A DNA stretch of 64,000 bases. Origin: Bacteroidota bacterium. GTDB taxonomy: Bacteria; Bacteroidota; Bacteroidia; UBA7662; CANHCV01. A program made the position numbers and the translations under genes. Position 1 is the stretch's first letter, and every line of letters begins with the position of its first letter. The stretch lies in contig CANMVY010000010.1 in assembly GCA_947501265.1 (NCBI GenBank), forward strand, positions 22,334 to 86,333. The letters run 5' to 3'. Shown piece by piece: positions 8,815 through 17,925 of this stretch. The notes under the pieces were generated by a model. That model worked only from the letters and a program-made list of their open reading frames with translations, had not been told where the DNA came from and did not search any database.

Positions 8815-10749
8815 ATGAATTTACGGCGAAATCTCTTTGTACTCCTCTGTTTATTAACTGTTTGTTGCCTTCCTATGCGGGGGCAGCACTACGATTACAT
8901 TTCGAAAAAGGAATACGATTGTAAAAAAAGTGAACAATATTCAACTACCTCCTCTCAAAACACTTCGTTTCAACTGAAATTTACCGGTCTTTCAATTCGG
9001 GTCAGTCCCGAGTCGCGGAACATCACCGGTTCGGTAGTTTACCGCTTGAATTTGCTTGTTCCAACCACCAAAATTTGGGTTGATTTAAACGACACCCTCA
9101 CCTGCGATCGGGTTGTTTCTTCCGTTCCCATTCAGGCCTTTCGAACCAGCCAAAATCAAATTGAAATCGAGTGGCCCGCCCCGGTTCAAGGCAACATCCA
9201 ACTCCAAATCGATTACCACGGAACCGTGGTTAACACCCCTGGATTTGGATCTTACGTAACGGCTTTCCACGATTCAGTTCCCATTTTATGGACCCTTTCC
9301 CAGCCCTATGGCGCACGAGATTGGTGGCCAAGTTTCCAAACGTTGGGCTACAAATCCGACACCACCGTCATCGACATCACTTGCCCAACGATGAATAGCC
9401 GAGGCGATTCCCAAACGGCCGTTTCGAACGGATTATTGGTTTCTAAGTCGCACCGCCCCGACACCACGTCTCGTTTCATCTACCAAACCAACTTTAAAAC
9501 GGCTCCGTATTTGATCGCCATTGCGGTAACCAACTTCAAACAAGCCAACGATACCCTGCGAACCTCCCAAGGACCGTTGTTGAATGAAACGTTTTATTAC
9601 CCCGAAGACACCCTTTTTTATCAACGACGACTGGAAAATCTACAAGGTTTTTTCGATGTGTTTGAAAACTTGTTTGGTCCATACCCTTTCCATGCCGAGA
9701 AACACGGTCACACCCAGTGGGGACGAGGCGGTGGCATGGAACATCAAACCAATAGTTTTGTGGTGGACATGGGATTTGGCTTGATCTCTCACGAATTGGC
9801 CCATCAATGGTTCGGTGATTTGGTGACTTGCGCATCGTGGAGCGACATTTGGTTGAACGAAGGATTTGCCAGTTACCTCACGGGATTGTGTTACGAGCGT
9901 TTGTTGAACGGCTATTGGTACCCCATCTGGAAAAAGGGCGAGTTGGCTCGAGTGAGTGCTTTGGACAGCGGAAGCGTTTTCGTTCCCGACACTTCTTCGG
10001 TGAGTCGCATTTTTAGTAGCCGTTTAACCTATTCAAAAGGCGCCATGATCTTGCATCAACTGCGTTGGGAAATGGGCGATACCGCTTTTTTCTTAGCGTT
10101 GAAAAATTACATCAACGATCCTCAATTGCGGTTTAGCTTTTCGAAAACCGATGATTTAATCGGTTATTTCAATCGGGCATCCGGGAGAAATTGGGATGGA
10201 TATTTCGATGATTGGTTGTACGGCCAAGGGGTGCCCTTGTATTCGGTTCAATTTCAGCAGCGGGGATCGAAAGTGATCAGCCGTTTTGTGCAATCTACGA
10301 CCCATTCTTCGGTTTCACTTTTCGAGCAGAAGTTAAAAGTTCGGTGGTACAACGAGTCGAAAACCGATTCGGTGGATCAAGTCGTTGAAATACGGCAGAA
10401 CGATCAATCGTTTGAATTCATGGCACCGTTTGTGGTGGCTTCTGCGGTCATCGATCCCGATTTCCTGAGCATCCAACGCACCTTAAAAGTGGAGCCTGTT
10501 TACTCGGATGTTCCGGTAGTTTATCCCAATCCTATGCGGGATCAATTCGAAATTGCTTGGGCACCACCTACCGCAACCGAAGGCCAAGTTCGGGTGTACA
10601 ATGCCCTTGGGCAGGTTGTCTTGCAGCAAACTTGGCCATCTGCAAAAGCCATTCATGAAGTCAATATGCGTACCTTTGAGTCGGGCAATTATTTTCTCGA
10701 AGTGGTTTTCGGGAATTTTCGATGGACCCGAACCTTGGTAAAGTATTGA
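8815..10749 (+). CDS. Secreted M1-family metallopeptidase with T9SS sorting domain
   Basis: About 644 residues. Signal peptide (MNLRRNLFVLLCLLTVCCLP), N-terminal beta domain, then an M1 aminopeptidase-type catalytic domain: GGGMEHQT, close to the GxMEN exopeptidase motif but with His in place of Asn, and HELAHQW...NEGFASY, the zinc site HExxH-X18-E. The last 80 or so residues (VVYPNPMRDQF...YNALGQVVLQQ...TRTLVKY) form a type A T9SS C-terminal signal. It is thus a surface or secreted zinc peptidase exported by the type IX system. The Asn-to-His change may alter N-terminal substrate recognition. Confidence 0.93.
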   Translation: MNLRRNLFVLLCLLTVCCLPMRGQHYDYISKKEYDCKKSEQYSTTSSQNTSFQLKFTGLSIRVSPESRNITGSVVYRLNLLVPTTKIWVDLNDTLTCDRVVSSVPIQAFRTSQNQIEIEWPAPVQGNIQLQIDYHGTVVNTPGFGSYVTAFHDSVPILWTLSQPYGARDWWPSFQTLGYKSDTTVIDITCPTMNSRGDSQTAVSNGLLVSKSHRPDTTSRFIYQTNFKTAPYLIAIAVTNFKQANDTLRTSQGPLLNETFYYPEDTLFYQRRLENLQGFFDVFENLFGPYPFHAEKHGHTQWGRGGGMEHQTNSFVVDMGFGLISHELAHQWFGDLVTCASWSDIWLNEGFASYLTGLCYERLLNGYWYPIWKKGELARVSALDSGSVFVPDTSSVSRIFSSRLTYSKGAMILHQLRWEMGDTAFFLALKNYINDPQLRFSFSKTDDLIGYFNRASGRNWDGYFDDWLYGQGVPLYSVQFQQRGSKVISRFVQSTTHSSVSLFEQKLKVRWYNESKTDSVDQVVEIRQNDQSFEFMAPFVVASAVIDPDFLSIQRTLKVEPVYSDVPVVYPNPMRDQFEIAWAPPTATEGQVRVYNALGQVVLQQTWPSAKAIHEVNMRTFESGNYFLEVVFGNFRWTRTLVKY

Positions 10750-10753
10750 AGGA

Positions 10754-11944
10754 ATGAGTTGGCGACTCCGCTGTTTTTTTATTTCGATGGGCTTGTTTTT
10801 GGTCTGGCCCATGCTGGTGTTGATGGCTTCGCAGCTGCACCCGAGTTTGGCCAAATTGGCTTCTGCAAGGGATATTTGGATGTGGTTGCCCATCATTTTC
10901 CTTCTATTTCCTCTTTCATCATGGAAAGAAAATCTGCATCGAGGAATCGGACAAACTCCGATTTCTTTTTTGGTTTTTGTTGCCTTTTTGCTGGGTAGTT
11001 TGCTTTGGTCGACGCCCGAATTATCGCCTAAAATTTTATCGATCCGTCAGTTCATCAGTCCGTTGGTTTTGTGGTTGATTTCTCGGTGGGTTTTGAATTC
11101 AGAAGATATCCCCAAGATCCTTTCGTTTTTTTATCGATTGGGATGGTGGTTCATGGCCTTGGGCATTGTTCTCTACCTTTTCCCCATTTGGAATTGGATG
11201 GATATTGGACCGTTCGTGGCGGCCAAAAACCTCAAATTGAACGACGAGGGCGTGATTGAATTCATGTACGAACCCATTTTGGGCGGCATGCCGCGCATGA
11301 GCAGCGTGTTGTTGGATCCCATCAATTTGGGTCATTTCTGGATGGTGTTGTTTGCTTTGGACTGGAAGCAACCCCGATTGGGCTGGTGGGGACGAGTACT
11401 GTATGTGACTGCCATTGGATTTACGTTTTGCAAAGGCGCGGTGTTGCAGTTTGGCGTAGCCATGATTGGCTGGACGCGCCTTTTACCGCGTTGGATGAAG
11501 GCCATGGCCATCGGAGGAATGGGCTTGGTACTCGTCTTGGGCGCAAGTTTTCATCCCGGCATCCAAGCGCACTTGGGCGGTTTGGTTAATTCGTTCCGAA
11601 CCATCACCGTTTTCGGACATGGATTGGGTTCGGTAGGAAATATTGTGGGGCGTTATTCTACGGCCGCGAATTTAGGAATTGGCGACACGTTCGTGGGCAT
11701 GGTGATCGGGCAGTTGGGAATTGTTGGCTTTGGAATTTGGCTTTGGAGCATGTGGGAGATGTTCCGGCGATCGAAAAATGAGTTGTTGTTGCAGTGCCTC
11801 TTCGCCGGGCAATTGTTTGTTAGCATCTTCTCCGAAACAGCTTATTACGCAACCAGCATGGTACTTTTACTGGTGCTCATGGGAGCTACTTCGGAGAAGA
11901 AACCGAATAAAAAATCCCGCTTCCGCGGGATTCAAAGGTCTTAA
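10754..11944 (+). CDS. O-antigen-ligase-like polytopic membrane protein
   Basis: 396 residues with about ten hydrophobic segments and the long extracytoplasmic loop expected of the Wzy/WaaL ligase-polymerase superfamily (around residues 170-195, FVAAKNLKLNDEGVIEFMYE). A GHGLGSVGN segment late in the protein resembles the conserved ligase loop. It probably joins or polymerises a surface glycan. Starts four bases after the M1 peptidase stop. Its last codons contain the minus-strand terminator of the neighbouring DUF2795 gene, and the two stop codons overlap. Confidence 0.65.
   Translation: MSWRLRCFFISMGLFLVWPMLVLMASQLHPSLAKLASARDIWMWLPIIFLLFPLSSWKENLHRGIGQTPISFLVFVAFLLGSLLWSTPELSPKILSIRQFISPLVLWLISRWVLNSEDIPKILSFFYRLGWWFMALGIVLYLFPIWNWMDIGPFVAAKNLKLNDEGVIEFMYEPILGGMPRMSSVLLDPINLGHFWMVLFALDWKQPRLGWWGRVLYVTAIGFTFCKGAVLQFGVAMIGWTRLLPRWMKAMAIGGMGLVLVLGASFHPGIQAHLGGLVNSFRTITVFGHGLGSVGNIVGRYSTAANLGIGDTFVGMVIGQLGIVGFGIWLWSMWEMFRRSKNELLLQCLFAGQLFVSIFSETAYYATSMVLLLVLMGATSEKKPNKKSRFRGIQRS
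11907..11932 (-). terminator. Minus-strand terminator inside the 3' end of the ligase gene
   Basis: Read on the minus strand: AATCCCGC, loop GGAA, GCGGGATT, then a T-run. It follows the DUF2795 gene and encodes part of the C-terminal residues KKSRFRGIQ of the plus-strand membrane protein. No T-run follows it on the plus strand. Confidence 0.8.
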
Positions 11945-12162
11945 TACTCGTCTTCGTTAAAGAAGAAATCGTCCTTGGTCGGATAATCAGGCCAAATTTC
12001 CTCGATGGATTCGTACGGCTCACCGTCATCTTCCAATTCTTGCAAATTTTCAATCAATTCCAAAGGAGAACCCGAGCGAATCGCATAATCAATCAACTCG
12101 TCCTTGGTCGCAGGCCAAGGCGCATCCTCTAAATACGATGCTAATTCAAGTGTCCAATACAT
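11941..12162 (-). CDS. DUF2795 small acidic protein
   Basis: 73 residues, nearly all of which match what I recall of the strongly conserved Bacteroidota DUF2795 protein: APWPATKDELIDYAIRSGSP, LELIENLQELEDDGEPY, IWPDYPTKDDFFFNEDEY. The function is unknown; the fold is thought to be a small helical domain. Very acidic C-terminus. It is monocistronic with its own terminator. The stop overlaps the convergent ligase stop by three bases. Confidence 0.9.
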   Translation of the reverse strand: MYWTLELASYLEDAPWPATKDELIDYAIRSGSPLELIENLQELEDDGEPYESIEEIWPDYPTKDDFFFNEDEY

Positions 12163-12271
12163 AGTCGTCTATTTTTGCGCAAATATAAAAGCAAACTTGA
12201 AACATCAAAGAGAAATTTTTGTTTTCTAAAAATGACTTTTTGAAGAATTTTTTTCGCACTTTCGCCCTTGC

Positions 12272-12919
12272 ATGAAACGATGGTTGAGTTATTTAGGTCC
12301 TATTCGATTAAAAACCGTGGATTCTTCCCTGCATAAAGATCTTCACATTGCCCTCGATTCGGGAAAGAAAGTGCTGCATGCCGGTACCGTGAACTACAGC
12401 TATGGTCCTTTGCAGCACATCTTGGAAGAAGGTTTGCGCCACTACCTTCCAACCGCTACGCCACAATCCATCCTGCTTTTGGGGTTGGGCGCCGGTTCGG
12501 TAGTGGAATCCCTTCGGGAAAAATTCCTCGTTTCGGCGCCCATCACTGCGGTTGAAATCGATCCCCAAATGGCGGAAATCGCCAAAACCGAATTCCAGAT
12601 CGGCCGATTCCCCAACGTTTCCATTCACATCGATTCGGCCGAAAACCATCTCTCCTCCCATCCAACCCATCACGACTTGATCATCGTTGATCTTTTCTTC
12701 AACCAACACATTCCCGCATCTTGTTTAACACCTTCTTTTTTTGAACAACTTTACCTGCACCTTCAACCCAAGGGCACCGTCCTGTTTAATACCTTCCGAG
12801 ATACCTTTTCAAAAAATAATAAAAATGCCCTAACTTCCTTCTTTGAAAAAAAGAACTGTAAAATAACCGTCCTTGAAAACGTGGGAACCACCAACGATTT
12901 ATTCCTAATTTCGGCATGA
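12272..12919 (+). CDS. Spermidine-synthase-like class I methyltransferase-fold protein
   Basis: 215 residues with a Rossmann fold: LLLGLGAGSVVESLRE (nucleotide-binding glycine loop), AVEIDPQMAEIAK (acidic residue after beta-2) and HDLIIVDLF (beta-4). The layout is that of the spermidine synthase family without its N-terminal tetramerisation domain, so it may be an aminopropyltransferase or a SAM methyltransferase. The stop overlaps the next gene by ATGA. The three following functions (amide-forming PP-loop enzyme, FemAB-like acyltransferase) suggest a small biosynthetic operon rather than polyamine metabolism; that is inference. Confidence 0.75.
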   Translation: MKRWLSYLGPIRLKTVDSSLHKDLHIALDSGKKVLHAGTVNYSYGPLQHILEEGLRHYLPTATPQSILLLGLGAGSVVESLREKFLVSAPITAVEIDPQMAEIAKTEFQIGRFPNVSIHIDSAENHLSSHPTHHDLIIVDLFFNQHIPASCLTPSFFEQLYLHLQPKGTVLFNTFRDTFSKNNKNALTSFFEKKNCKITVLENVGTTNDLFLISA

Positions 12920-13971
12920 GCATCGATTTTTCTTCTTTATTCTTTCTGCACTTCGGGTTCTTTCCCCACGAGCCCATTTCCCATTGGCCGACACCCGTTT
13001 TTCCGTTTTCCGATTCCAAAGCGAAGCCGCTTCAAATGCTATCCCAATCCATCCAGAAGTCCATTCAATCGCATAACGAAGTGGCCTTGTTGCTCAGTGG
13101 CGGCTTGGATAGCCGCATCATTTTGGTAGAATTGTTGAAACATCTTCCCCCAAAATCCATTCATACCATCACCTACGGCTATCCCAGGACTTGGGATTTT
13201 TCCATTGGAAATCTATTAGCCCAAAAGGCGGGAACGCGACATACAGCTATTGATCTTTCCGTTCCGCCAACTGTTGAACAAATCATGGAGCGCGATCGAG
13301 CAAACCGCCGAAGCTCCCATCCACTTTTCAGCATCCCGTGGGACCAATTCCGTGGAAATGTTTTGCCGGTTTTTACCGGTTTTCTGGGCGATTGGCTCAC
13401 CGAACTCCCAAGGGAAGAAAGCCTTCCACATCCCGAGGAGCTCTGGAAAAAAAACCAAGGCATTCGAAATTGGAATTTACCGCCCATTCATTTGGAAGGC
13501 AACCCTGTTTCTTTCCGAAAATTCGAATGGGAATGGTACTACCAAAGAGGGCTTTTTCCTTCTTTTCACCCCCAAAGCCAAATCACCGTACATCCTTTTT
13601 TGGATGAAGCGGTTATTCAGGCCTTTTTATCGGTTCCCTCCTCGCTTCAATTGGAGCAAAAAGGCTATCAAGCCGCTCTTTTGGAGTGGTCTCCCGAGTG
13701 GTTCAAACTCCCAGTAAAACGAACGTATGGATTGGGTTTGCACCGAAAACCCTGGCAAGAATGGTGCGTAAAAACTTCTGGGCCGATCTTAAGGAAATGG
13801 GGATTTTTGCCGGTAAATCGCAGCACCAATTATGCCGATTATCGGAATATCTTCGAGCAATCCGAGTGGAGAGACGTGGAGGAAATGGCCATGAAAAAAC
13901 TGAATGCGTGGGAAATTGACCCGCCGAAAACGTTCGAGCAACGGTTACGCATCTTACCTTTGGCGTGGTGA
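12916..13971 (+). CDS. Asparagine-synthase-like PP-loop protein without glutaminase domain
   Basis: 351 residues. The ATP-pyrophosphatase motif LLSGGLDSRIILVELL begins near residue 56, and FTGFLGDWLTELP follows as the second conserved block. The N-terminal 50 residues are too short for a class II glutaminase and no N-terminal catalytic Cys is present, so it would need ammonia or another amine donor. Such stand-alone domains amidate or condense acyl substrates in glycan or natural-product pathways. Coupled to the upstream gene (ATGA) and downstream gene (7-base overlap). Confidence 0.75.
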   Translation: MSIDFSSLFFLHFGFFPHEPISHWPTPVFPFSDSKAKPLQMLSQSIQKSIQSHNEVALLLSGGLDSRIILVELLKHLPPKSIHTITYGYPRTWDFSIGNLLAQKAGTRHTAIDLSVPPTVEQIMERDRANRRSSHPLFSIPWDQFRGNVLPVFTGFLGDWLTELPREESLPHPEELWKKNQGIRNWNLPPIHLEGNPVSFRKFEWEWYYQRGLFPSFHPQSQITVHPFLDEAVIQAFLSVPSSLQLEQKGYQAALLEWSPEWFKLPVKRTYGLGLHRKPWQEWCVKTSGPILRKWGFLPVNRSTNYADYRNIFEQSEWRDVEEMAMKKLNAWEIDPPKTFEQRLRILPLAW

Positions 13972-14858
13972 AAATTCACAAACGAAATACCATCGATGCG
14001 GAACGCTGGGACGAAACCGTTTGGAAAGAAAGCGGGATGCCCTATTTCTATTCCGGCTTTTTAGACGCGGTCAATCCGCGTTGGCAGGCCTTGATTTCAG
14101 ACGATTACGAAAAGATTTTTCCCATTCCCATAAAAACATATTTGGGCATTGAAGTTGCCCGCCAACCGTTGGCGTGTCAGCAACTCGGACTCCTGGGCGG
14201 GAATACGGCCGACTTTTTTTCTGCCTTAAAATGGATCAAAGCCGAAATTCGATGGGTTCAACTCACGTTGGGTTTGCCTCCCAAACTCACTTTTGAAGCG
14301 TTGGAAGAGGAGGCAAAAAAGCAAAAATTCAAGGTGGAAAAACGCATCACCTATCGTTTAGACTTAAGCACCGATGAGTTCCACCCGTGGGACAACATTT
14401 CGGATCATCACCGCCGTCACATCCGCAAATTCCAATCGAACGGATGCCACATTGCACCCATTTCTTCTTTGGCATGCATTCATTTCTTTGAAGAACATCA
14501 GGGCAAATCGTTAAAACTTCCTCTTTCCTTTTACCAACGGTTCAAGAAAATTGCTGAAATGGAAAACGAGCCGTTTCGGGTGAAATGTTGGGGCGCTTTC
14601 GAGGGCGTTCATTTGCGCAGTGTAATGGCGATTTTAGAAAGCAGCGGTTGGCGAATTTATTGGTTAAGCGCCACCGATGACGTGGGCAAAAAACTTTCCG
14701 CAGCACAAGGGTTGGTGTACCACGGATTATCAGAAGCGTTTGAATCGAAAAGCAAATGGGATTTTGAAGGCGGCATGAAGCCCGGTTTGGCCAAGTTTTA
14801 TGCGGGATTTGGGGCTGAAGCTCGTGAATATGCCTATTTGAAAGCTTGGAGCCTTTGA
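13965..14858 (+). CDS. FemAB-like GNAT-fold acyl/aminoacyltransferase
   Basis: 297 residues, starting at one of two adjacent GTG codons. The C-terminal half (SDHHRRHIRKFQSNG, then YWLSATDDVGKKLSAAQGLVYHGL and WDFEGGMKPGLAKFYAGFG) follows the pattern of FemAB/GNAT-type proteins of Bacteroidota: an Arg/His-rich helix, then a Phe-Glu-Gly segment before the final strand. Likely transfers an acyl or aminoacyl group to an amino function, plausibly on a sugar or lipid. Last gene of the three-gene coupled operon. Substrate unknown. Confidence 0.65.
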   Translation: MVKIHKRNTIDAERWDETVWKESGMPYFYSGFLDAVNPRWQALISDDYEKIFPIPIKTYLGIEVARQPLACQQLGLLGGNTADFFSALKWIKAEIRWVQLTLGLPPKLTFEALEEEAKKQKFKVEKRITYRLDLSTDEFHPWDNISDHHRRHIRKFQSNGCHIAPISSLACIHFFEEHQGKSLKLPLSFYQRFKKIAEMENEPFRVKCWGAFEGVHLRSVMAILESSGWRIYWLSATDDVGKKLSAAQGLVYHGLSEAFESKSKWDFEGGMKPGLAKFYAGFGAEAREYAYLKAWSL

Positions 14859-14898
14859 TTTCAATTCCTTTTTCGTACCTTTCATAAAAAATTATTTC

Positions 14899-16125
14899 AT
14901 GAAAAAACTTGCCTTTCTCCTCTTGGGAGGACTTTTTGCTTTTCAAGTTTCTGCACAAAATAACGCGTTGAATTTCGACGGAATCGATGATTACGTTCAA
15001 ACCAGCATTCCTTCGATTCAAGGAACGGCTGCAAAAACGTACGAAGCATGGATTCGTACCACCGCAAATGCAAATCCGAATGCCGGTGGTACTCAAAAAG
15101 CCATTATTGATATGGGTTCGTTCACCACCGGAGCACGATTTACCATGAGTTTGTTGTTCAATAACGGCATTCGAATTGAAGTGGGAGGAAGTGGCCTGAA
15201 TTCTACCCGTCCGCTCAACGACGGGCTATGGCACCATGTGGCTGCGGTGTACGATCCCTTGAGTTCTTCTGCTTCTTACTTTTTATACGTAGATGGAGCT
15301 TTGGATACCAGTGGGGTATTGACTACGGCCATCAATACCGGCGCGGGAGATGTGGTGATCGGGCGCAGGATCGATGGCATCAATCGTTGGAACGGCGATT
15401 TGGATGAAGTTCGGATCTGGAGTGTGGCGCGGACGGCCAGCGAAATTCAAACCAATTACAACAAGCGCCTTTGTTCGTTTCCGGGTACTTTGGCCGGGTA
15501 TTACCGCTTTAACCAGGGCGTTGCTGGTGGAAACAATGTGCTCGTTTCCACCGCCATCAACGAACTAACTCGAAATGGAGACGGGATCTTGAATAACTTT
15601 TCGCTAACGGGAACCTCCTCCAATTGGGTGGCAAGTAGCGTCCTGTTGGATACGGTAGATACGCGAGTTACCCGTTCGGGAAACACGTTCACAGCCGTTG
15701 CCACGAACGCTCAATTTCAATGGTTGAATTGCAACGGCTTTTCAGTCATTTCCAACGCGACCAATTCAACATTTTCGGCTACGGCAAACGGAAGTTATGC
15801 CGTAAAGGTGACTCAAAACGGCTGCTCGGATACGTCCGCCTGTTACACGGTTACGGGCGTTGGAACATCATCAACCACCTTAGAGGAAAACCTGCTGATT
15901 TATCCCATGCCGTTGAATGATGGAGGAACAGTACAATTCGGAGGGCAGGGTTCTTTTTCGGTAAAATTAATTGACATGACGGGAAAGGTTGTGCTGTTTC
16001 AAAACGGAAATGGAACATCTCCGCTGTTCATTTCCACAACGACCTTGAAAAACGGCATGTATCTGCTGGAATTAGAAAGTCAAATGGGAGTATTCATTCG
16101 GAAAAAGGTCACTCTTCTTCATTAA
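14899..16125 (+). CDS. Secreted LamG-domain protein with T9SS C-terminal domain
   Basis: 408 residues: a signal peptide ending QVSAQ, a concanavalin-like LamG domain (about 22-190; NALNFDGIDDYVQ, DGLWHHVAAVYD, WNGDLDEVRIWSVARTASEI are classic), a short middle part, and a C-terminal T9SS sorting domain (LLIYPMPLNDGG...LIDMTGKVVLF...KNGMYLLEL...RKKVTLLH). Exported across the outer membrane by the type IX system and probably binds surface glycans. A plausible promoter precedes it (TTTG, 18 bases, TACCTTTC at about 14876). Confidence 0.9.
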   Translation: MKKLAFLLLGGLFAFQVSAQNNALNFDGIDDYVQTSIPSIQGTAAKTYEAWIRTTANANPNAGGTQKAIIDMGSFTTGARFTMSLLFNNGIRIEVGGSGLNSTRPLNDGLWHHVAAVYDPLSSSASYFLYVDGALDTSGVLTTAINTGAGDVVIGRRIDGINRWNGDLDEVRIWSVARTASEIQTNYNKRLCSFPGTLAGYYRFNQGVAGGNNVLVSTAINELTRNGDGILNNFSLTGTSSNWVASSVLLDTVDTRVTRSGNTFTAVATNAQFQWLNCNGFSVISNATNSTFSATANGSYAVKVTQNGCSDTSACYTVTGVGTSSTTLEENLLIYPMPLNDGGTVQFGGQGSFSVKLIDMTGKVVLFQNGNGTSPLFISTTTLKNGMYLLELESQMGVFIRKKVTLLH

Positions 16126-16251
16126 ACCAACCAAACTTTTAGTTTAGTTCGCCTTCGTTTAAGTGAACTCACCGTGAAGACGCACCGAAAGAACATCATG
16201 TTCAAAACCGAATCGAAAAACCTGGCCGATTTGCTTCGGAAGTTTTAACCG
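16126..16251. other. Short intergenic gap, no gene identified
   Basis: Between the stops of the LamG gene and folP. A 16-codon frame (16199-16249) is present on the plus strand, but nothing supports translation. No convincing terminator hairpin was found. Confidence 0.4.
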
Positions 16252-17085
16252 TTACGATTCAGTTAGGGCCAGGTACAATTGCACCGCTTGCCTCGCTTCT
16301 TTTACGTCGTGCACCCGCAAAATTTGAGCTCCGCGCTCCAAGGCAAAGGCATGCAAAATGCTGGTCCCGTTGAGCGCGTCTTCCGGCCAAGTTCCCAAAA
16401 CCTTGTTGATCATACTCTTGCGAGAAACGCCCACTAAAACAGGCACATGGAGCTGCTGAAACGTTTCCAAATTGCGCAGCATTTGGTAATTGTGATGCAA
16501 GGCCTTCCCAAATCCAAATCCAGGATCTACCACCAAATCGGTTACTCCCAACTTCCTCAATTCTTGCAATTTATTGAATAAAAACGACATCACATCGGCC
16601 GTTACAGCCCGGTAATGCGGGTCTTTTTGCATGGAAACCGGAATGCCTTGCATGTGCATGAGCACGTACGGACAGTTTCGCTCCGCCACCAAAGAAAACA
16701 TGTTGGGATCGAGCTCCCCCGCGCTGATATCGTTCACCCAAAATGCTCCAGCATCCAAAGCAGCGCGGGCCACTTCGCTGCGGTAGGTATCGATGGAGAG
16801 CGTTGCGTGAGGAAAATGTTTGGCCAACAATTCGATGGCCGGCAGCACCCGGTCCATCTCTTCTTGAACGGAAACGGCAACGGCTCCAGGGCGGGTACTC
16901 ATGCCGCCAACATCCAATACCTCTGCTCCGTCTTCCAACATGCGGTTGGCGGTTTCCAACAACGTCTCTACTTGGATACGGCTACCCTCGAAAAACGAAT
17001 CGGGGGTACAATTCAAAATGCCCATCACGGCGGGAGTGTTCAAATCTATCGTACCGCGTTTGCTGCGAATCATCGTGGTTTTCAT
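16252..17085 (-). CDS. folP: Dihydropteroate synthase
   Basis: 277 residues, the full TIM-barrel length. Condenses 6-hydroxymethyl-dihydropterin pyrophosphate with p-aminobenzoate in folate synthesis; the target of sulfonamides. All signature blocks are present: MGILNCTPDSFFEGS, DVGGMSTRPGA, SIDTYRSEVARAAL, VLMHMQG, VVDPGFGFGK, VGVSRKSMI and LRVHDVKEAR. Last gene of the dtxR-thioesterase-smpB-folP unit, coupled to smpB by ATGA. Confidence 0.96.
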   Translation of the reverse strand: MKTTMIRSKRGTIDLNTPAVMGILNCTPDSFFEGSRIQVETLLETANRMLEDGAEVLDVGGMSTRPGAVAVSVQEEMDRVLPAIELLAKHFPHATLSIDTYRSEVARAALDAGAFWVNDISAGELDPNMFSLVAERNCPYVLMHMQGIPVSMQKDPHYRAVTADVMSFLFNKLQELRKLGVTDLVVDPGFGFGKALHHNYQMLRNLETFQQLHVPVLVGVSRKSMINKVLGTWPEDALNGTSILHAFALERGAQILRVHDVKEARQAVQLYLALTES

Positions 17086-17534
17086 TCTACTTCTCCCCTC
17101 TTTAACTGCCGATCCATATCTCTGGATTTGATGGCATCTCGCTTATCGAATAACTTTTTCCCTTTCACCAATGCAATTTGAATCTTCGCGAATCCGCGCT
17201 CCCCGAAATGAATATCCAAGGGAACAATTGTAACACCTTGATCTTTAAGTCTTTCACGAATTTTCTTCAACTCCGATTTGTTAAGCAAAAGGGTTCGCAT
17301 GCGTCGGGGTGGATGTTGGGAAAATCCGGCGTGAGTATACTCGGAAATGTGTAAACTGGTGATGGTAAGTTGGCCACCTGTGAACGAACAATAAGCATCG
17401 CCCACGTTTACCTTACCATCCCGAAGCGATTTAACTTCGGAACCGGTGAGCATAACGCCGGCCTCAAATTCTTGAAGCACGTGGTACTCGTAGAATGCTT
17501 TGCGATTGGAAACAACGGTGAAGGGCTTACTCAT
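17082..17534 (-). CDS. smpB: SsrA-binding protein SmpB
   Basis: 150 residues. Binds tmRNA and delivers it to stalled ribosomes in trans-translation. Recognised by NRKAFYEYHVLQEFEAG, LTGSEVKSLRDGKVN, HISEYTHAG, RTLLLNKSELKKI and the basic tail KGKKLFDKRDAIKSRD. The start overlaps the thioesterase gene by eight bases and the stop overlaps folP by ATGA. No tmRNA gene is visible in this window. Confidence 0.96.
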   Translation of the reverse strand: MSKPFTVVSNRKAFYEYHVLQEFEAGVMLTGSEVKSLRDGKVNVGDAYCSFTGGQLTITSLHISEYTHAGFSQHPPRRMRTLLLNKSELKKIRERLKDQGVTIVPLDIHFGERGFAKIQIALVKGKKLFDKRDAIKSRDMDRQLKRGEVE

Positions 17535-17925
17535 GGGAAATGGATGTAAAAATGCGGGAAATCTTCTCTTTTTTCAAAATTTTTTGTCCGGTTTTTCCGG
17601 TAGCGATGCACCGATCGCCAACGAATACATCGATGGAGCAGATGACTTCGTGGCCGGATACGGAAAGCAGCATGGCGGTTAGGGTCACTTCTTGGCCCAC
17701 CAAAGCCGGACTTTTGTGTTGAATTTCGAGGAAAGTGCCGATGCCTTCTTCGTCTTCATCCAGCATTTCGAGCACGAATTGCCGGCCGGCCCATTCCAGA
17801 TCGCGGGCCAACGCAAACGTGGCATAAACCGGGTGCACTTGGCCCGTTTCAAAAGCTGCGGTGTCGGCCGGTTGAACGAGATGACGAATGGTTAGGGTTT
17901 GGCCGATGGAAAACGGATTCTTCAT
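17527..17925 (-). CDS. Hot-dog fold thioesterase (FlK-like)
   Basis: 132 residues matching the small thioesterase family of fluoroacetyl-CoA thioesterase FlK and relatives: VHPVYATFALARDLEWAGRQFVL with the long helix, and the strand block GTFLEIQHKSPALVGQEVTLTA. The actual acyl-CoA substrate cannot be told. It is coupled by ATGA to the DtxR gene and overlaps smpB, so it is expressed in a mixed housekeeping operon. Confidence 0.75.
   Translation of the reverse strand: MKNPFSIGQTLTIRHLVQPADTAAFETGQVHPVYATFALARDLEWAGRQFVLEMLDEDEEGIGTFLEIQHKSPALVGQEVTLTAMLLSVSGHEVICSIDVFVGDRCIATGKTGQKILKKEKISRIFTSISHE

Noticed and set aside
16199..16249. 16-codon frame between the LamG gene and folP
   Set aside because: Too short, no promoter, terminator or overlap to support translation.
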